From assembly GCA_964023205.1 (NCBI GenBank), contig OZ026833.1, forward strand, positions 5,041,138 to 5,105,137: a stretch of 64,000 nucleotides of DNA, given 5' to 3'. The notes below the pieces were generated by a model. It was not told where the DNA came from. It was given only the letters and a program-made list of their open reading frames with translations, and did not search any database. The stretch comes from Lutraria lutraria (taxonomy: Eukaryota > Mollusca > Bivalvia > Venerida > Mactridae). Made by a program: the position numbers and the translations under genes. Below, piece after piece: positions 12,999 through 25,142 of this stretch. How positions within the stretch are numbered: the stretch's first letter is position 1; each line of letters begins with the position of its first letter.

Positions 12999-13226
12999 AA
13001 GTGTAAGTGGACTGGCCAAATACTTCGGAGAGACCGGCAGAAGATAACCAGACATACACTGGATTGGAATTCACAAGGCCAAGGGGAAAAAAGAGGTAGA
13101 TCGTCAACAACCTGGAGAACAACTCAAGATGATCAGCTCAAGTTCCTCCGCCTATTATAATGGACTCCAGTGAAATAATAAGGAAATAATGAAGACCCCT
13201 ATATGCCCCGCAGTGGACACAGATAA
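12999..13226 (+). pseudogene. Decayed LINE ORF2 C-terminus
   Basis: One frame reads Lys-Trp-Thr-Gly-Gln-Ile-Leu-Arg-Arg-Asp, then Thr-Leu-Asp-Trp-Asn-Ser-Gln-Gly, Lys-Arg-Gly-Arg and Thr-Thr-Trp-Arg. A frame near the end gives Met-Pro-Arg-Ser-Gly-His-Arg before a stop. This order (W-x-GH-x-LRR, then LDWNPQG-KRGRP-TTW, then P-R-GHR) is the usual C-terminal tail of non-LTR retrotransposon polyproteins. Stops and frame breaks show it is dead. The upstream reverse transcriptase domain is absent, as expected for a 5-prime-truncated insertion. Confidence 0.65.
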
Positions 13227-13274
13227 TTTAGTAAGTAAGATTTTTTTACCAAGTCAATGTATGTTCTTTTTTGC

Positions 13275-13376
13275 AGCCTACATAGAGAAACTCTTGCCGA
13301 AGTAGAACAGTTTCTCATTCACAGTGAAACACCAAAATTGTCAAAATCAAAACAGGAGAATTTATATAGGATATAA
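13275..13376 (+). pseudogene. Possible LINE ORF2 internal fragment
   Basis: A 33-codon open frame reads Glu-Val-Glu-Gln-Phe-Leu and then Thr-Pro-Lys-Leu-Ser-Lys before a stop. This resembles the linker just before the reverse transcriptase domain of some LINEs, where FL-x-TPKLS-type strings precede KSPGxDG. It lies 50 bp downstream of the C-terminal fragment, which is the wrong order for one insertion, so it would be a second insertion or a chance match. Confidence 0.3.
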
Positions 13377-13709
13377 TTAACAATTTCCTTATTCCGTTGA
13401 GAAATAAATGAAAATAAATGTCAGCTATTTCTGTAAGATTTGTCGACTTTTTGGTAGATATGTGAATAAGAGGAATTTTAAATTTGGTTATTTTGCCCGT
13501 CTGAATCGTATGTCATTGTGATTTAGTTTCCAAAGTCCAATTATTTTTTATCTTATTGACTATGCTCGGTTTATTTCGGCTTTCGATTATCCTTTTCTAT
13601 TTGAGATTCAATTTATTTCTGTATTGCTATAAATGGAAACGTAGGTCATTATCTCATCACAATTTTTAATGTAAGCGTAAGGTTCCATTATATATTAACA
13701 TTCTATGTA
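13377..13709. other. Unassigned AT-rich DNA
   Basis: No feature recognised. Confidence 0.4.
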
Positions 13710-13849
13710 CAGTAAACTCTTAAAAACCAGATTTCCTGATAATTCCATTTTTGTCGAAATTTATCAAAACTTCTTTGAAACCCGGAATTCTCGGAAAACC
13801 AGACTTTTGGCCCTGACCGGAAGGGGTCCGGATTTTAGGGGTTTTACTG
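13710..13849 (+). mobile_element. MITE, family 3 (CAGTAAAACCCCTAAAA TIR)
   Basis: The left end is CAGTAAACTCTTAAAAACCAG and the right end, inverted, is CAGTAAAACCCCTAAAATCC. The interior has paired GGAATTC and CCGGA words. A TA sits at 13708-13709; the right flank is GT, so the duplication is not intact. Partial relatives are at 54040-54118 and 62256-62345. Confidence 0.6.
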
Positions 13850-14792
13850 GTTCATGTATATCAGATTCTAATGTCACTATATATATAGCCATTAAATTCA
13901 CGAACTCTGTGTTAGGGTCTGTTAATATGTTTGTCCAGTAAACATTCCTAACGAATCTATAAGACGTTGCTGAATACGTGAATAAGAATAATACGTAAAT
14001 ACTAGACGAAAGCTGCAGGGTTTTAGTCGTTTTGTATTAAATTAATGTTTCTTTCCAACCAGACTCAATCAGAAACTGCCAATTTGTGAGAATTTTCTGT
14101 CAAATGGTCGCCAGTAATGAGCTCAATACAGACACTCGTAGACCATATAGTAACATCAGGACTGTTGGCAATTTGTAACAAAACCTCGTTAAACAGTTTC
14201 TCTATTTTCCTTAAAATTAGAAAATAAATTACCAACTTTCTGTACAGAATTCGAGTTCAGTCCGTCAAAAGAAAAGGCCAGCTCGCTCGAGTCTCATAAA
14301 CAGATTTGTTCCAAAATTAGACAACTATATCACGTTTTAAAATCTAAATTGACACGAATATACTTAACCGATATTCAAAAGTATTCCTAACTTACAAAAA
14401 ATATTGGAGGTAATATCAAGCGAAAGGTTACTAAGAAATTGAAGTCAAATGCCTCAACATAACCTTATAGATAAACTGCGGTGGTAATTCTTTTTATGGA
14501 AAGAAGGACAAGTAAAAAATAACGCTGTGAAACTTGACAATATTGATGACTGTGGTCTGTAAATGCTGTTAGCTTATGAGACAATAAGAATATAAATCGA
14601 AAGTATTATGTGTTTTACGGAAACGCCACAATAAAAATGTCCATCTTTCCATACGAACTTCTAAAACGACAAACACCAACACACACACACATTTATACGA
14701 GACGGCAATATATAACGAAGAATAAACCATAACAAATTTTACGCTATAAATATAGGTTGGAGTGCATTTTTGGGTGCTGTTCGTTAATAAGA
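13850..14792. other. Unassigned AT-rich DNA
   Basis: A short CA run (near 14681) is the only simple feature. No gene is supported. Confidence 0.4.
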
Positions 14793-15003
14793 AACTGTAT
14801 TTTCATTTATTTTCGTGGGGCTGAATTTTCGTGGATGTTTACTAAAAAGGCTATTTCGTGGGGACATAAATTCGTGGATTTAGATTTTTGACAAGAAATG
14901 CCTTATCTCAGCATTTAAATTCGTGGGAATTAGATTTTGTTGATGAGCCAACCCACGAAATCCACGAAATTAAATCCCCAACAAAAATGAATGATTCAAC
15001 AGT
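14793..15003. mobile_element. Inverted-repeat element with repeated TTCGTGG words
   Basis: The left half has CATTTATTTTCGTGGGGCTG and AATTTTCGTGGAT. The right half carries the inverse, CCACGAAATTAAATCCCC followed by AACAAAAATGAATGATTC. The interior repeats ATTCGTGG in both orientations (14839, 14871, 14920, 14952). Arms are imperfect. It is a foldback-type MITE about 210 bp long with no coding capacity. Confidence 0.6.
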
Positions 15004-15529
15004 ATTTAAACGTAGCGGTAGTGACTGAAGCTTTCTTGTTAGATAGAGCATCCATATTTGCATCATACAAGCCCTCGTATCTGTTTTAGTCCTTCGCATG
15101 CGCTGTGTGTACTAAGTCTCTCTCTTCGAGACTAAAAGTTAGAACGCCAGTTTTCTATTACGAGTAAGATAAGAAAGCCAAGCATTTAAAAATCCTTGTC
15201 ATTGATTGGACAAGAAGGTGGGCCGAGCACTAAGTCTATTCAGATCTTTGTTTACAGTTTTAACTCAAAAGTCCAGTAAATAGTCATACTATAGAGACAT
15301 TCTGCGAACTTCCAGGACAGCCCTCGTACATTATAGAACTGAATAAACAAGAAACACGATTAAGCAAACACGGCTTATCGGCAACTCCTCCAAGGTCAAC
15401 AAATGAATTCATAATCTAATGGGTAAGACGACACTAAAAGTCACACATATTATACTCACCGTGTCAATAAAATATTATGTTATCATTTATTATAAGAACA
15501 GATCTCGCATTTAGCATAATTTCAGACGA
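15004..15529. other. Unassigned DNA
   Basis: No repeat family or exon recognised. Confidence 0.4.
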
Positions 15530-15722
15530 TATTTCAGTTATATACATCGGTTAGTTTTCATATACTGTATTCTAACCAGTACTAACCCTTCCACAAGACG
15601 CCAGCAAATCTTAAAGTTTTTATAAATTATGGAAGGGTATGACCTACTGCGACCGGGATTCTAACTCGGGTCGCATGGTTACATGTTCAGTGCTCTAACC
15701 ACGTGATCTCGACCGCGGCCTC
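15530..15722 (-). mobile_element. SINE family A, minus strand, near full length
   Basis: On plus it begins with the inverted tail (TTCAGTTATATACATCGGTT), then CTAACCAGTACTAACCCTTC and CACAAGACGCCAGCAA. It ends with the inverted head: GGGATTCTAACTCGGGTCGC (B-box region, one base off consensus) and CCACGTGATCTCGACCGCGG. Confidence 0.8.
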
Positions 15723-16264
15723 CGCCTTATTTACAAACATTCTGCACTTTTTTACGAATGCAGTTATAAAATGTTTGGCTACTTTTATGCATTTATGCAA
15801 ATAAAGTAAAACATACCAGTAGACGAAACCGTAACAAGAGGCTTTGAGATTAAAAAAAACATCACATTTACATTCAGCTAAATATTCCTACCAGGTTGTA
15901 CAGAGACATGTTTTCCGATGAATAACGGCAACAACATATTAAGCGACAACAGAAACCTCTCTATGCAAACTTAACAACAGATATTCCGATTTGTGGAATG
16001 GTACGCTGGGAAGCAATTTCTCACCCCTATCTTCAAACATTCAACAAATTAGGATAATGAAAACCAACTTATTAAATAAACAACAAGTAAACTTGGATAA
16101 AACAGCATCTCGGGAAATGGTGGTACTTTCTAAATGTGGAACATTACAACGATACCTACGCACAAAATGAACTTGTTTCAGAATTTCGAGATTTCCCCAC
16201 TTTTAAAAAATAAATGCATTGAGCTGCACTTAAGGGTTGACCTCTTTACTAAATATTCGTTTTC
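15723..16264. other. Unassigned DNA
   Basis: No supported feature. Confidence 0.4.
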
Positions 16265-16475
16265 ACTGGAGCTAAAGGTAGCCAGGGTCATCTGTCGACT
16301 CTTCAGCTGTAGCGGTGGAGGAAGACTCATGGAGCACACTTTGGAAGAACCATCGACCTTACATAAGCTAGCTGGACAGCTTTCTAGCATGGGACATTTT
16401 GTACTGGGAAGGGTTTGAACTTACAGCGGCGAGGGACTTATGATTTCCAGTCACAGACTAGGCCCCTAGTTTTTG
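16265..16475 (-). mobile_element. SINE family B, minus strand
   Basis: Plus-strand landmarks are AGCTGTAGCGGTGGAGGAAG, GAACCATCGACCTTACATAA, GCTAGCTGGACAGC, then the inverted decayed B box GAAGGGTTTGAACTTACAGC and GCGAGGGACTTATG. It is collinear with 49960-50215. Confidence 0.7.
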
Positions 16476-17427
16476 TTCAAACTTAACTTCATGAATTTTA
16501 TTATATCAATCATTTCTCTGTTTTATTGTATTTAATTCTGAATGTGGTATTAAAAGAAGGTACAAAGATGGCCTAATAACTGTTTTCAATATTTCAACCT
16601 AACAAAAATCTCTTAATATGGAATAATTTTATGAAAATGATTTGAGTCTGTTATTGGGAAATTGACTTTTGACTCAGGTGAAAAAGGAGTTTTGAGACTT
16701 AATTTGTCCGCCAGGCCAAACCTATTTTATGCTGGCATGTTTAACATGTTCTTAGTAATAAGGAAACGAACGTAATATTTCTAGTCAAAGACATAATATT
16801 TCTAGCAAGAAAAAAACACTTGAATCCATTATTGAGTTTCTATTTTGTTCGTGCAACTGGGGCCAAGATCTCTGGACCATCACTTCTATACAGTACACTC
16901 GACGAAGGCGACACATGTACACAGGATGAAATTGTTCAATAAAAAATCAGTGAGATATATGATTGTCAAATGGCCTAGTTTACATTTACATTCTATAATA
17001 TCTGTAAAAACAGAACAGAATTACACTAAAACTTATGGAACTATTCGCAATGCACAAAAAAAAAACGCAGACACGTCTGAGTAATCAATGAATTTAATCC
17101 GAAAACAAAACGCAGACATATTTCAGATGAATCCCTTTTGTTTACATTGTTGTAAATGAGACGGCGTTATGTCTACAAACATAAATAACTGGCCTGAAGT
17201 TAAAAGCTTAATGCCATAATGTTAATTTTTGTCTGAAATATGATGCTTTTGAATGAAGAATAAACCACAGATCATCATTCATACCCGTCACAGTGTTACA
17301 AATATAATAGATGATGTTATACCTGTGAGCATAGGCCACCATTGGAAAAGGCAAACAGTTACTGTAGTCCTTATTGACATTTGACCTTTAGTCTAAGGTC
17401 ATGTTTTCACTGTATCAAGAGGGTGGA
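16476..17427. other. Unassigned DNA
   Basis: Contains a local direct repeat, ATAATATTTCTAG, near 16772-16803 (two copies about 25 bp apart). No gene. Confidence 0.4.
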
Positions 17428-17640
17428 TCGGTGTTCTAATGGTAACACGCTGGACTATTTATCGAACCGTCGTGGGTGATAATCTCGGCTCCATCTTCCG
17501 ATATTTCAGGAACCGCATTCCAGCGTCCCGGTCCCAACTACCGATACAGAACCAGGAACAGCACACAATAACAAACAAACAACCTTTATCCACAGTTATT
17601 GTTCTTTTTTTCGTTGTTGTTCTTATCACTCTTGTATATA
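17428..17640 (+). mobile_element. SINE family C, plus strand
   Basis: The head is GGATCGGTGTTCTAATGGTA then ACACGCTGGACTATTTATCG. It is followed by ATAATCTCGGCTCC, TTCCGATATTTCAGGAACCG and GTCCCGGTCCCAACTACCG, in the same order as the copy at 41108. The B box is decayed and the CCCTGAAATGACC tail is absent. Confidence 0.7.
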
Positions 17641-17794
17641 TCTCTGTCAACGTGTCACAGAATCTTGTATAACAACAAATCAAGTCACAAATGGTACACA
17701 TTTTACTTCAAAGGGAGATTCTTTCTTCTAGCATAAATATCATAATTTACGAGAAAATAGTTTATTTAACAAGAGAACTACTCCTTGAAGGAAG

Positions 17795-18700
17795 GTGTTC
17801 ATTTCCAGTTATTTGGTTACAATGTCCAATCGTTTAAGTGCGGTAGTTGACTGTTATCGTAAAACATGTCAACAAATAGTCGTCTTCATGTCGTTCGCCT
17901 CGCTACGTAATCATTCAAGACATCGCGATGAAGGAGGTCGTCCATCTAAGCTTTCTCTGCATTACCGTAAATTTTCCGTACTAGTGATGTGTTTATTTGG
18001 CCACACTTCTTTTGTATACTGTCCTAAAAGTGTGAACCTTTGTAATATGTGATCTTTTGTTTGTATCGTGGTGATTGAGACACCTTGAGCTTGCTATGCG
18101 TCATAGTATGTGCATTCAGTCTATTATCTCCAGCAGCAGTAGCCACGAACAAATATCACTTGTTTAGCTCTGGAGAGGAGATCTTTGACTGTCATTGGCT
18201 TCATCAGTTCCTTCATCAAAATAAATTTCTCTTCGTGACAGGCGTCGCTGGTCACCTTCGACAAGCTTGTCTAAATCCTCATTATCAGGAATTCAACATT
18301 GTGTCTAATAGTGTGTAAATGTGGTGTGATGTGTGTTGCGTGTTTGTCACCTTCCGCTAGCTAGCGCTGGCGAAGAGTAAGCTGAGTGCATAGGTCTTCT
18401 CTGCCAGCACACGGTCTCTGTACACACAAGCCCTTTGCTGAACTACAGTGGACTCGGAAGTGGTCTGTCTCCAAACATGCGGTAACCCAGTCCCAACGAT
18501 GTGTGGACAAGCCCTGATGCCAATGGACAGGCCCAAGCAATTGGTAAATAGTTCCACTGCCTTGTGGATACCTCGGGTAAAAAGCAAAGGGAGAAAACCA
18601 AGACAGACAACAACCTTGTGCTTCCAAGGGAGGTTTATCACCTATAGGCTCAGCGGCAAGGTAACGCAAGCATAAACTACAGGCGCTCTCTGACAAACCA
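17795..18700. other. GC-richer patch with several overlapping open frames, function unknown
   Basis: About 18340-18680 is clearly richer in G and C than its surroundings and is open in three frames (minus 18361-18717 of 118 codons, minus 18357-18641 of 94, plus 18448-18675 of 75). On minus, 18171-18297 reads a charged stretch (Pro-Asp-Asn-Glu-Asp-Leu-Asp-Lys-Leu-Val-Glu-Gly-Asp, then Leu-Ser-Arg-Arg-Glu) before a stop. I recognise no domain and cannot choose a coding strand. It could be an old transposon ORF, a processed sequence or a real exon. Confidence 0.3.
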
Positions 18701-20008
18701 AAGTATATAATACGCATCTACGTCATGTCTACACAATGTCAACAAATGAATTTAAGTACCTATGGAAACAAAAGGAAACTGGGTCACATGTTTAGAACAT
18801 GTGTTGACAGAGATGTAATTTAGGGATAATGAACGACCACTCTTAGGTAGAGATTGATAAATTAAGTTAATATTTATTGTCACGAAAAACGTCACAGATT
18901 CACAAAACAAAACGTTTTTCTTACCACTCCTTGGGGAATCACCATGTCACCGCTAACGTGAAGCGTATCCTTCATGTGTGGTTTCTTTTGTATAATTAGA
19001 TTTTCGGCAGATTAGCTCAATGATTAATCTTTAAATGATATGGTTAGAAAACTATTACCATTGTGGCGTATACCGAGCGTATTGTTATTGACGAAATTAT
19101 ATTGATGTGTTACTTAATATCTTCCTTGGGCCTACGGTGGACAGTTGATTAGCAACAAAAAATGTACGCAGCTTTTTCATACGATTGGATTGAAGCACGA
19201 GACAAAACGTACGCTTTTACCAACACCCGTTTGATAAACCATTGTCTACCAACGCCGGATCATTCAGAAATTAAATTGATTTAAGATTTTACCCTTTTCA
19301 TTTTAAACGATATTTTGTTAGTTTTACCTTTGCGCTTGCTCGATGCTTGCAAATGGCTTATTCGAAATAAAGGGAAGTAACTTTACAGAATAGAATAAAC
19401 GACGTTCCGACCGTCGGCGTAACATTTTACTTTGTTTTGATAACATACAAAGCCTGAAATGCCAGTATGATTAGACAAATTTCCTGTTTCCTTCAAAGAA
19501 GAGACCGTAGTCAGGATGTTTAATAGACTTTACATGTTGATCAGGGAAAGCCCGATAAATTATAGTAAAGTAAAATTTTGGGTGCTACAAGAGTGTCTGT
19601 CATCTAACCTAGTGTTCCAAATAATAAAGTAACATTACAGTTCTACAAGCGTGTCTTTAAAAGGGACAATTTGATACTAATAATTATGTTACACTTGAAA
19701 GTGTTGCTGTAGAATTAACGGACGCTCATAAGGACAAGAAAAACAGGAAGAAATGTATTGTTATTATGTAGCAATTAATTTGTTGTTCCTTTTGTATGAT
19801 TGACGTATTTGCTGACTACATCGAGTCACGTGATGCTTCGAAGACCATTGGCATAGAATTATTTCAGTGGCTTCGGTTTCAGATTATAATTCTAAGTAAA
19901 GCAAAATCATAAAAAATATATTAACATTAACTTCAGATATAGCTGAATTCATTTTTCGCGCTGAAAAGAACTATTGCTTTAATTCGACTTAAAGAGGCCG
20001 TGAATTAA
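18701..20008. other. Unassigned DNA
   Basis: No repeat family shared with the rest of the window and no usable frame. Confidence 0.4.
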
Positions 20009-20428
20009 CAGAAGGTGCTACATTTAACGGTTGGTGCGACATTTAACCGCGTTGCGACATTTAACGGTAGGTGCTTTATTTTACTGTTGGTGCGACATTT
20101 TACGGCGTTGCGACATTTAATTTACGGCGTTGCGACATATAACGGTAGGTGCTATTTTTTACTGTTGCTGTGACATTTTTCGGCGTTGCGACATTTAATG
20201 GTAGGTGCCATATCTTGCTGTTGGTGCGACATTTTACGGCGTTGCGACATTTAATTAACGGCGTTGCGACATTTAACGGTAGGTGCTATATATTACATCG
20301 TTGTGACATCTAACGGTGGGTGCTATATATTACATCGTTGTGACATCTAACGATAGGTGCCATATCTTACGGCGTTGTGACATTTAACGGTAGGTGTGCG
20401 ATATTTTACGACGTTGCGACCATTAACG
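20009..20428. repeat. Minisatellite of about 20-bp units, about 20 copies
   Basis: Units alternate between two forms, GGCGTTGCGACATTTAAC and GGTAGGTGCTATATTTTAC, giving a higher-order unit of about 40-60 bp. The GTTGCGACAT word is strongly conserved while spacing varies. CpG-containing words (GCGAC, AACGG) stand out against AT-rich surroundings. It lies about 1 kb upstream of first exon A; no regulatory role can be shown from sequence. Confidence 0.85.
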
Positions 20429-21425
20429 ATGCTACAGACATTTAAACTGTTCTAGATTTAATGATAATATATCGACCAACTGCTTTACAATGTTATTGGT
20501 TTCATTTCGTTGGTCGTGTGTTCTCATAGCTTGATGAATGTTCAGCTATATGGTAGCGCTACTTTGTGTAAGGCTCAAATTAATAAACCTCTCCCTCTGA
20601 ATGCCGATAATGGCGTCTTGTGTCATATTAGACTGAAATGATCTTGTTGCAAGCGTCGTAATGATTATACGAGAGAGTGATTTTTTTCTCTCTATCGTAT
20701 CGCTTAGCTAGCAAACGAGCACTAGCAAGTTCACGCTTCTAGACAACCAACTTTCTATTGATTGCTTAATTTTAAGACGCCCTTCACAAGGAAAAGATTC
20801 AAAATCTGTTGCAGTTGTTTTCTACCATATTTCACGTTCGCTCGTCTCACCAAGTCCTGTTCTATCGGTGACAGGATCAGTTTTGCTGTCGGCTAAAGGC
20901 AATTTCTATTGCGTCTGACATCGCGGTCTGATTTGCTGCTTATTAATTTAACACTTTACAGCTGTCGAATATTTCGAGCTGTGCTGACTAAAAGAATTGA
21001 CTGTGTCATTCTCTCTCCGTTACACAAGACGTACGTTGGAATTAAAGAGTGTGTGACTGGGAAAATTACTGCTATCGCTTGTTGACTGTCCTAGAATATC
21101 ATATGATTATACGATATTCTTATTTGTGTCGTTATTTCATAGACTTGTGGAATGTACTCAGTCAGTGCATGATACACGTCTAATATAGAAGATTGGTTGT
21201 GGATTGTTTCTGTGGATGATACTAACAAATTAATGGCTAGGGAATTAGACATAATAGTATATTAAGTTTTCTACGACATGTTTAAGTGAAATGGTATTAT
21301 AGTAAGGGTGATACAGGGAGGAATATATGAACTCTATCAGTGAAAATTGTTGACAGTTATAGGGAAAACTGCCTTATATAAATAAGCTATATAACATGGA
21401 CTGATACTTAATTTACGCAGTAAAA
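20429..21425. promoter_or_regulatory. Upstream region of first exon A (promoter not resolved)
   Basis: About 1 kb directly 5-prime of the start at 21426. It would have to hold the 5-prime UTR and promoter if exon A is a genuine first exon, unless another non-coding exon lies upstream. TATATAAATAAGC near 21373 is a plausible TATA-like word about 50 bp before the start codon, but such words are common in this AT-rich DNA. Confidence 0.25.
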
Positions 21426-21513
21426 ATGCAGGATTTTATTATCAAGCTATGCGTGACATGCATGTGCATATCTTTGTGTTTGACAGAACAGAATATCAAG
21501 AGGATTCCGCTCG
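21426..21513 (+). CDS. First coding exon A: signal peptide plus 1-nt phase, candidate glutamate-receptor-like gene (partial)
   Basis: Starts at ATG 21426 in context TAAAAATGC (A at -3). It encodes 29 residues plus the first base of a Gly codon and ends at a strong donor G|GTAAGT (21514). After a short n-region with Lys7, residues 8-20 form a hydrophobic core rich in Cys and Leu, then Thr-Glu-Gln-Asn, with the exon closing on Arg-Ile-Pro-Leu-(Gly). Length, phase and closing residues match first exons of ionotropic glutamate receptor subunits, where the mature chain begins a few residues before an exon boundary at Gly followed by Ile-Phe in the next exon; that comparison is from memory of the family. 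Exons B and C end in the same phase. Exon 2 was not found. Alternative: any secreted or membrane protein with a phase-1 signal-peptide exon. Confidence 0.55.
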
Positions 21514-22220
21514 GTAAGTTCAAATCTATTTATTTCAAGACTGTTTAAGCAGATGTCTATGCTTAGAGATTTTAAATACTAATGTTTCTAATACTTGTAT
21601 ATGTAACTATTGACATTGGATTACGCGATATTACGATTAGTTCAAATTATTTTTGAGTGTCTGTCGATTTTGTTTAATTAGACATAGATCTGAACAATTT
21701 TGTTTACTATTTAAAAAAATATACGACTCGAAATAGCGGTTAAAATACAAAAATAATGTATGTAAATATTTAAACGCATTACGTGATATACATTATTGAT
21801 TTGTTTCTGATATGTTCGTTTAGTATATATTTGTATTATTGTAATGTGATAAGTATTTAGTGGCGAAGGTTTTACATCACTGATCATTCCCTGGTGTATT
21901 TGAATAATGATGCAGTCATTTACAGAATATATTCTGCATCATACGATGTTCAAGACTGTGAAAATATCCATGTTGTGGAACAGACGACTACATTTTTCCT
22001 CGGGACATTACTTCGACAATTTATTGTCACTTATTTAGAAGTCTAATCAGGTTTTATTTTCGTAACAGAAACGATGTAGTAAAATTTACAGTGAATAAAT
22101 AATTCAAGTATGCCGCATAGATTGTATTACCGAATTCAAATATAATTTTGGAAACAAACATTGCATGGTGTTTGTTAATTTTCCACAAAACATTAGCACA
22201 ACTGTACAGTTCTTTTACAT
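21514..22220. other. Putative intron start, no feature
   Basis: AT-rich sequence downstream of the exon A donor. No exon-like open frame bounded by splice sites was recognised. Confidence 0.4.
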
Positions 22221-23900
22221 TTTACCAAAGTACAGTGGGTGCACATATATAAGTATAGTACAGTGGGTGCAGATATATAAGTATAGTACAGTGGGTGTAT
22301 GTATATAACCATAACACTGTGGGTGTATGTATATAACCATAACACTGTGGGTGTATACATATTACCATAATACAGTGGGTGTATACATATTACCATAATA
22401 CTGTGGGTGTATCCATATTACCATAATACTGTGGTTGTATGCATATCACCATAATACAGTGGGTGTATACATATTACCATAATACTGTGGGTGTATACAT
22501 ATTACCATAATACTGTGGTTGTATACATACTACCATAATACTGTGGGTGTATCCATATTACCATAATACTGTGGTTGTATGCATATCACCATAATACAGT
22601 GGGTGTATACATATTACCATAATACTGTGAATGTATACATATTACCATAATACTGTGGGTGTATACATATTACCATAATACAGTGGGTGTATACATATTA
22701 CCATAATATAGTGGGTGTATACATATTACCACAATATAGTGGGTGTATACATATTACCATAATATAGTGGGTGTATACATATTACCATAATATAGTGGGT
22801 GTATACATATTACCACAATATAGTGGGTGTATACATATTACCATAATATAGTGGGTGTATACATATTACCATAATACAGTGGTTGTGTACATATTACCAT
22901 GATACAGTGGGTGTATACATATTTCCATAATATAGTGGGTGTATACATATGACCATAATATAGTGGGTGTGTACATATTACCATAATACAGTGGTTGTAT
23001 ACATATTACCATAATACAGTGGTTGTATACATATTACCATGATACAGTGGTTGTATACATATTACCATAATCAGTGGTTGTATACATATTACCATGATAC
23101 AGTGGGTGTATACATATTTCCATAATATAGTGGTTGTATACATATTACCATAATATAGTTGGTGTGTACATATTACCATAATACAGTGGGTGTATACATA
23201 TTACCATGATACAGTGGTTGTATACATATTACCATAATACAGTGGTTGTATACATATTACCATAATACAGTGGGTGTATTCATATTACCATAATATAGTG
23301 GGTGTATACATATTACCATAATATAGTGGGTGTGTACATATTACCATAATATAGTGGGTGTGTACATATTACCATAATATAGTGGGTGTATACATATTAC
23401 CATAATACAGTGGGTGTATACATATTACCATAATACTGTGGTTGTATGCATATCACCATAATACAGTGGTTGTATACATATTACCATAATACTGTAGGTG
23501 TATACATATTACCATAATACTGTGAATGTATACATATTACCATAATACTGTGGGTGTATACATATTACCATAATACAGTTGGTGTATACATATTACCATA
23601 ATATAGTGGGTGTATACATATTACCATAAAACAGTGGGTGTATACATATTACCATAATATAGTGGGTGTATACATATTACCATAAAACAGTGGGTGTATA
23701 CATATTACCATAATACAGTGGGTGTGTACATATTACCATAATACAGTGGGTGTATACATATTACCATAATACTGTGGGTGTATACATATTACCATAATAC
23801 AGTGGATGTATACATATTACCATAATATAGTGGGTGTATACATACTACCAGAATACAGTGGGTGTATACATATTACCATAATACAGTGGGTGTATACATG
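22221..23900. repeat. Minisatellite, 28-bp unit, about 60 copies
   Basis: The unit is CAGTGGGTGTATACATATTA followed by CCATAATA; steps of 28 are exact (for example 22683 to 22711). Variants are CAGTGG/CTGTGG/TAGTGG, GGGTG/GGTTG, and ACC/TCC. The first two or three units (22221-22300) are diverged (GCACATATATAAG), typical of array edges. Blocks of neighbouring units share the same variant (for example TATAGTGGG at 22700-22860), pointing to local amplification. The array lies within the putative first intron downstream of exon A. Confidence 0.95.
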
Positions 23901-25142
23901 TTGTAATGTCATGTTATGTCATGATGAAGCAGTTTTATCGACGTTACCGTGAATGAAATCCATTTTGTTCTCAAAACTCTACACGTGACACAAATAACTT
24001 CAATAATACAGAAACTCATTGTTCTGTTCACACATATTATCATTGGTAAAACTCACTGTTAGTTAGAATTGTGAACATATAGACAGAACTGGGTGAAACT
24101 AGAATGCCAGATTTCGCTGAAGCAAGAGATAATTAAAAGTCACGGCAAGTTGCTTAAGAACCAGGTACATACAAGACTCAAAGATGTTTTGTTTCATAGT
24201 AAAATGGCATTTTTTGGAAGGTGATTAATCACATTCATACGTAATCATCAGACAGAGACCGTCCCTGGACCTCATAACAGCTTGGTTGAAAGGAAAACTG
24301 CTGCACAATAAAATAGGTCTCAACTAAATAGTGTTAATATGCAGGTGTACCTGGAATATTTGCTCAATTAAATATGTTGGATCTAAATATATTTCACATC
24401 ATTTGATTGTAACCACATGCAAAGAGTCGTGTATTTAAACAAGTGTATGTCGGTAAAATACATGATGTATTCAGATGCGTTGAGTTAAACGTTTTTAGCA
24501 AATGAAAGTTTTGCTGTTTTGCATATCTTGTTTCCGTAAAAATAGTTATACTTTCGGTTTTCGTTCGATGGGTAATAATTTCTCTATCGGCATAAGCATG
24601 CATTTGTAATCTACCATCGATGTATGTGTTTTGTGCCTATTTGACATTATCTTGACATTACAGGGTGAATTCTTGTCTAATCGCATTGATTTATATTTTA
24701 CACAAAATGGCGACGTAAACATCAAGTTCACGTCGGGTAGCCTGCGAAGGTCGCATGATTAAACTGCACATGCGGACTTACGAATAATGATTCTAGTCGC
24801 TAAATATGAACGTAAAATACTCGTTGTGGGCTTAAAATAATAGTTAATTGTTCTTTTTATGCAATATTATTTAGAATAACATTATCACGTCTGAACCTCG
24901 TACAAATTCGTAATAACTAAAGGCCCTACGTTTTAATCACATAATTATCATTGTGCCAGGATCTTTTAGATTTTAGTGACCCTGATTGTGTATAATGCGG
25001 TGATGTACTGTTGTGTAAAAATCAGTAGTATTGGTATATATATTGGTAGATATTTACTGTTAGTGTTGTTCACTTGATTTTATATTACGAAGAATTCATC
25101 ATGTAACTTTATTAATTGTCTTAATTCAATGTGCTGTTCACC
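23901..25142. other. Unassigned DNA
   Basis: No repeat family seen. Open frames of 60-70 codons on minus near 24394-24731 show no recognisable motif. Confidence 0.4.

Noticed and set aside
13275..13376. Treating this with 12999-13226 as one LINE insertion
   Set aside because: The N-terminal-type fragment lies downstream of the C-terminal one on the same strand, the wrong order for a single element.
22221..23900. Possible CRISPR-like array
   Set aside because: Units are contiguous with no unique spacers, there are no cas genes, and the DNA is eukaryotic.
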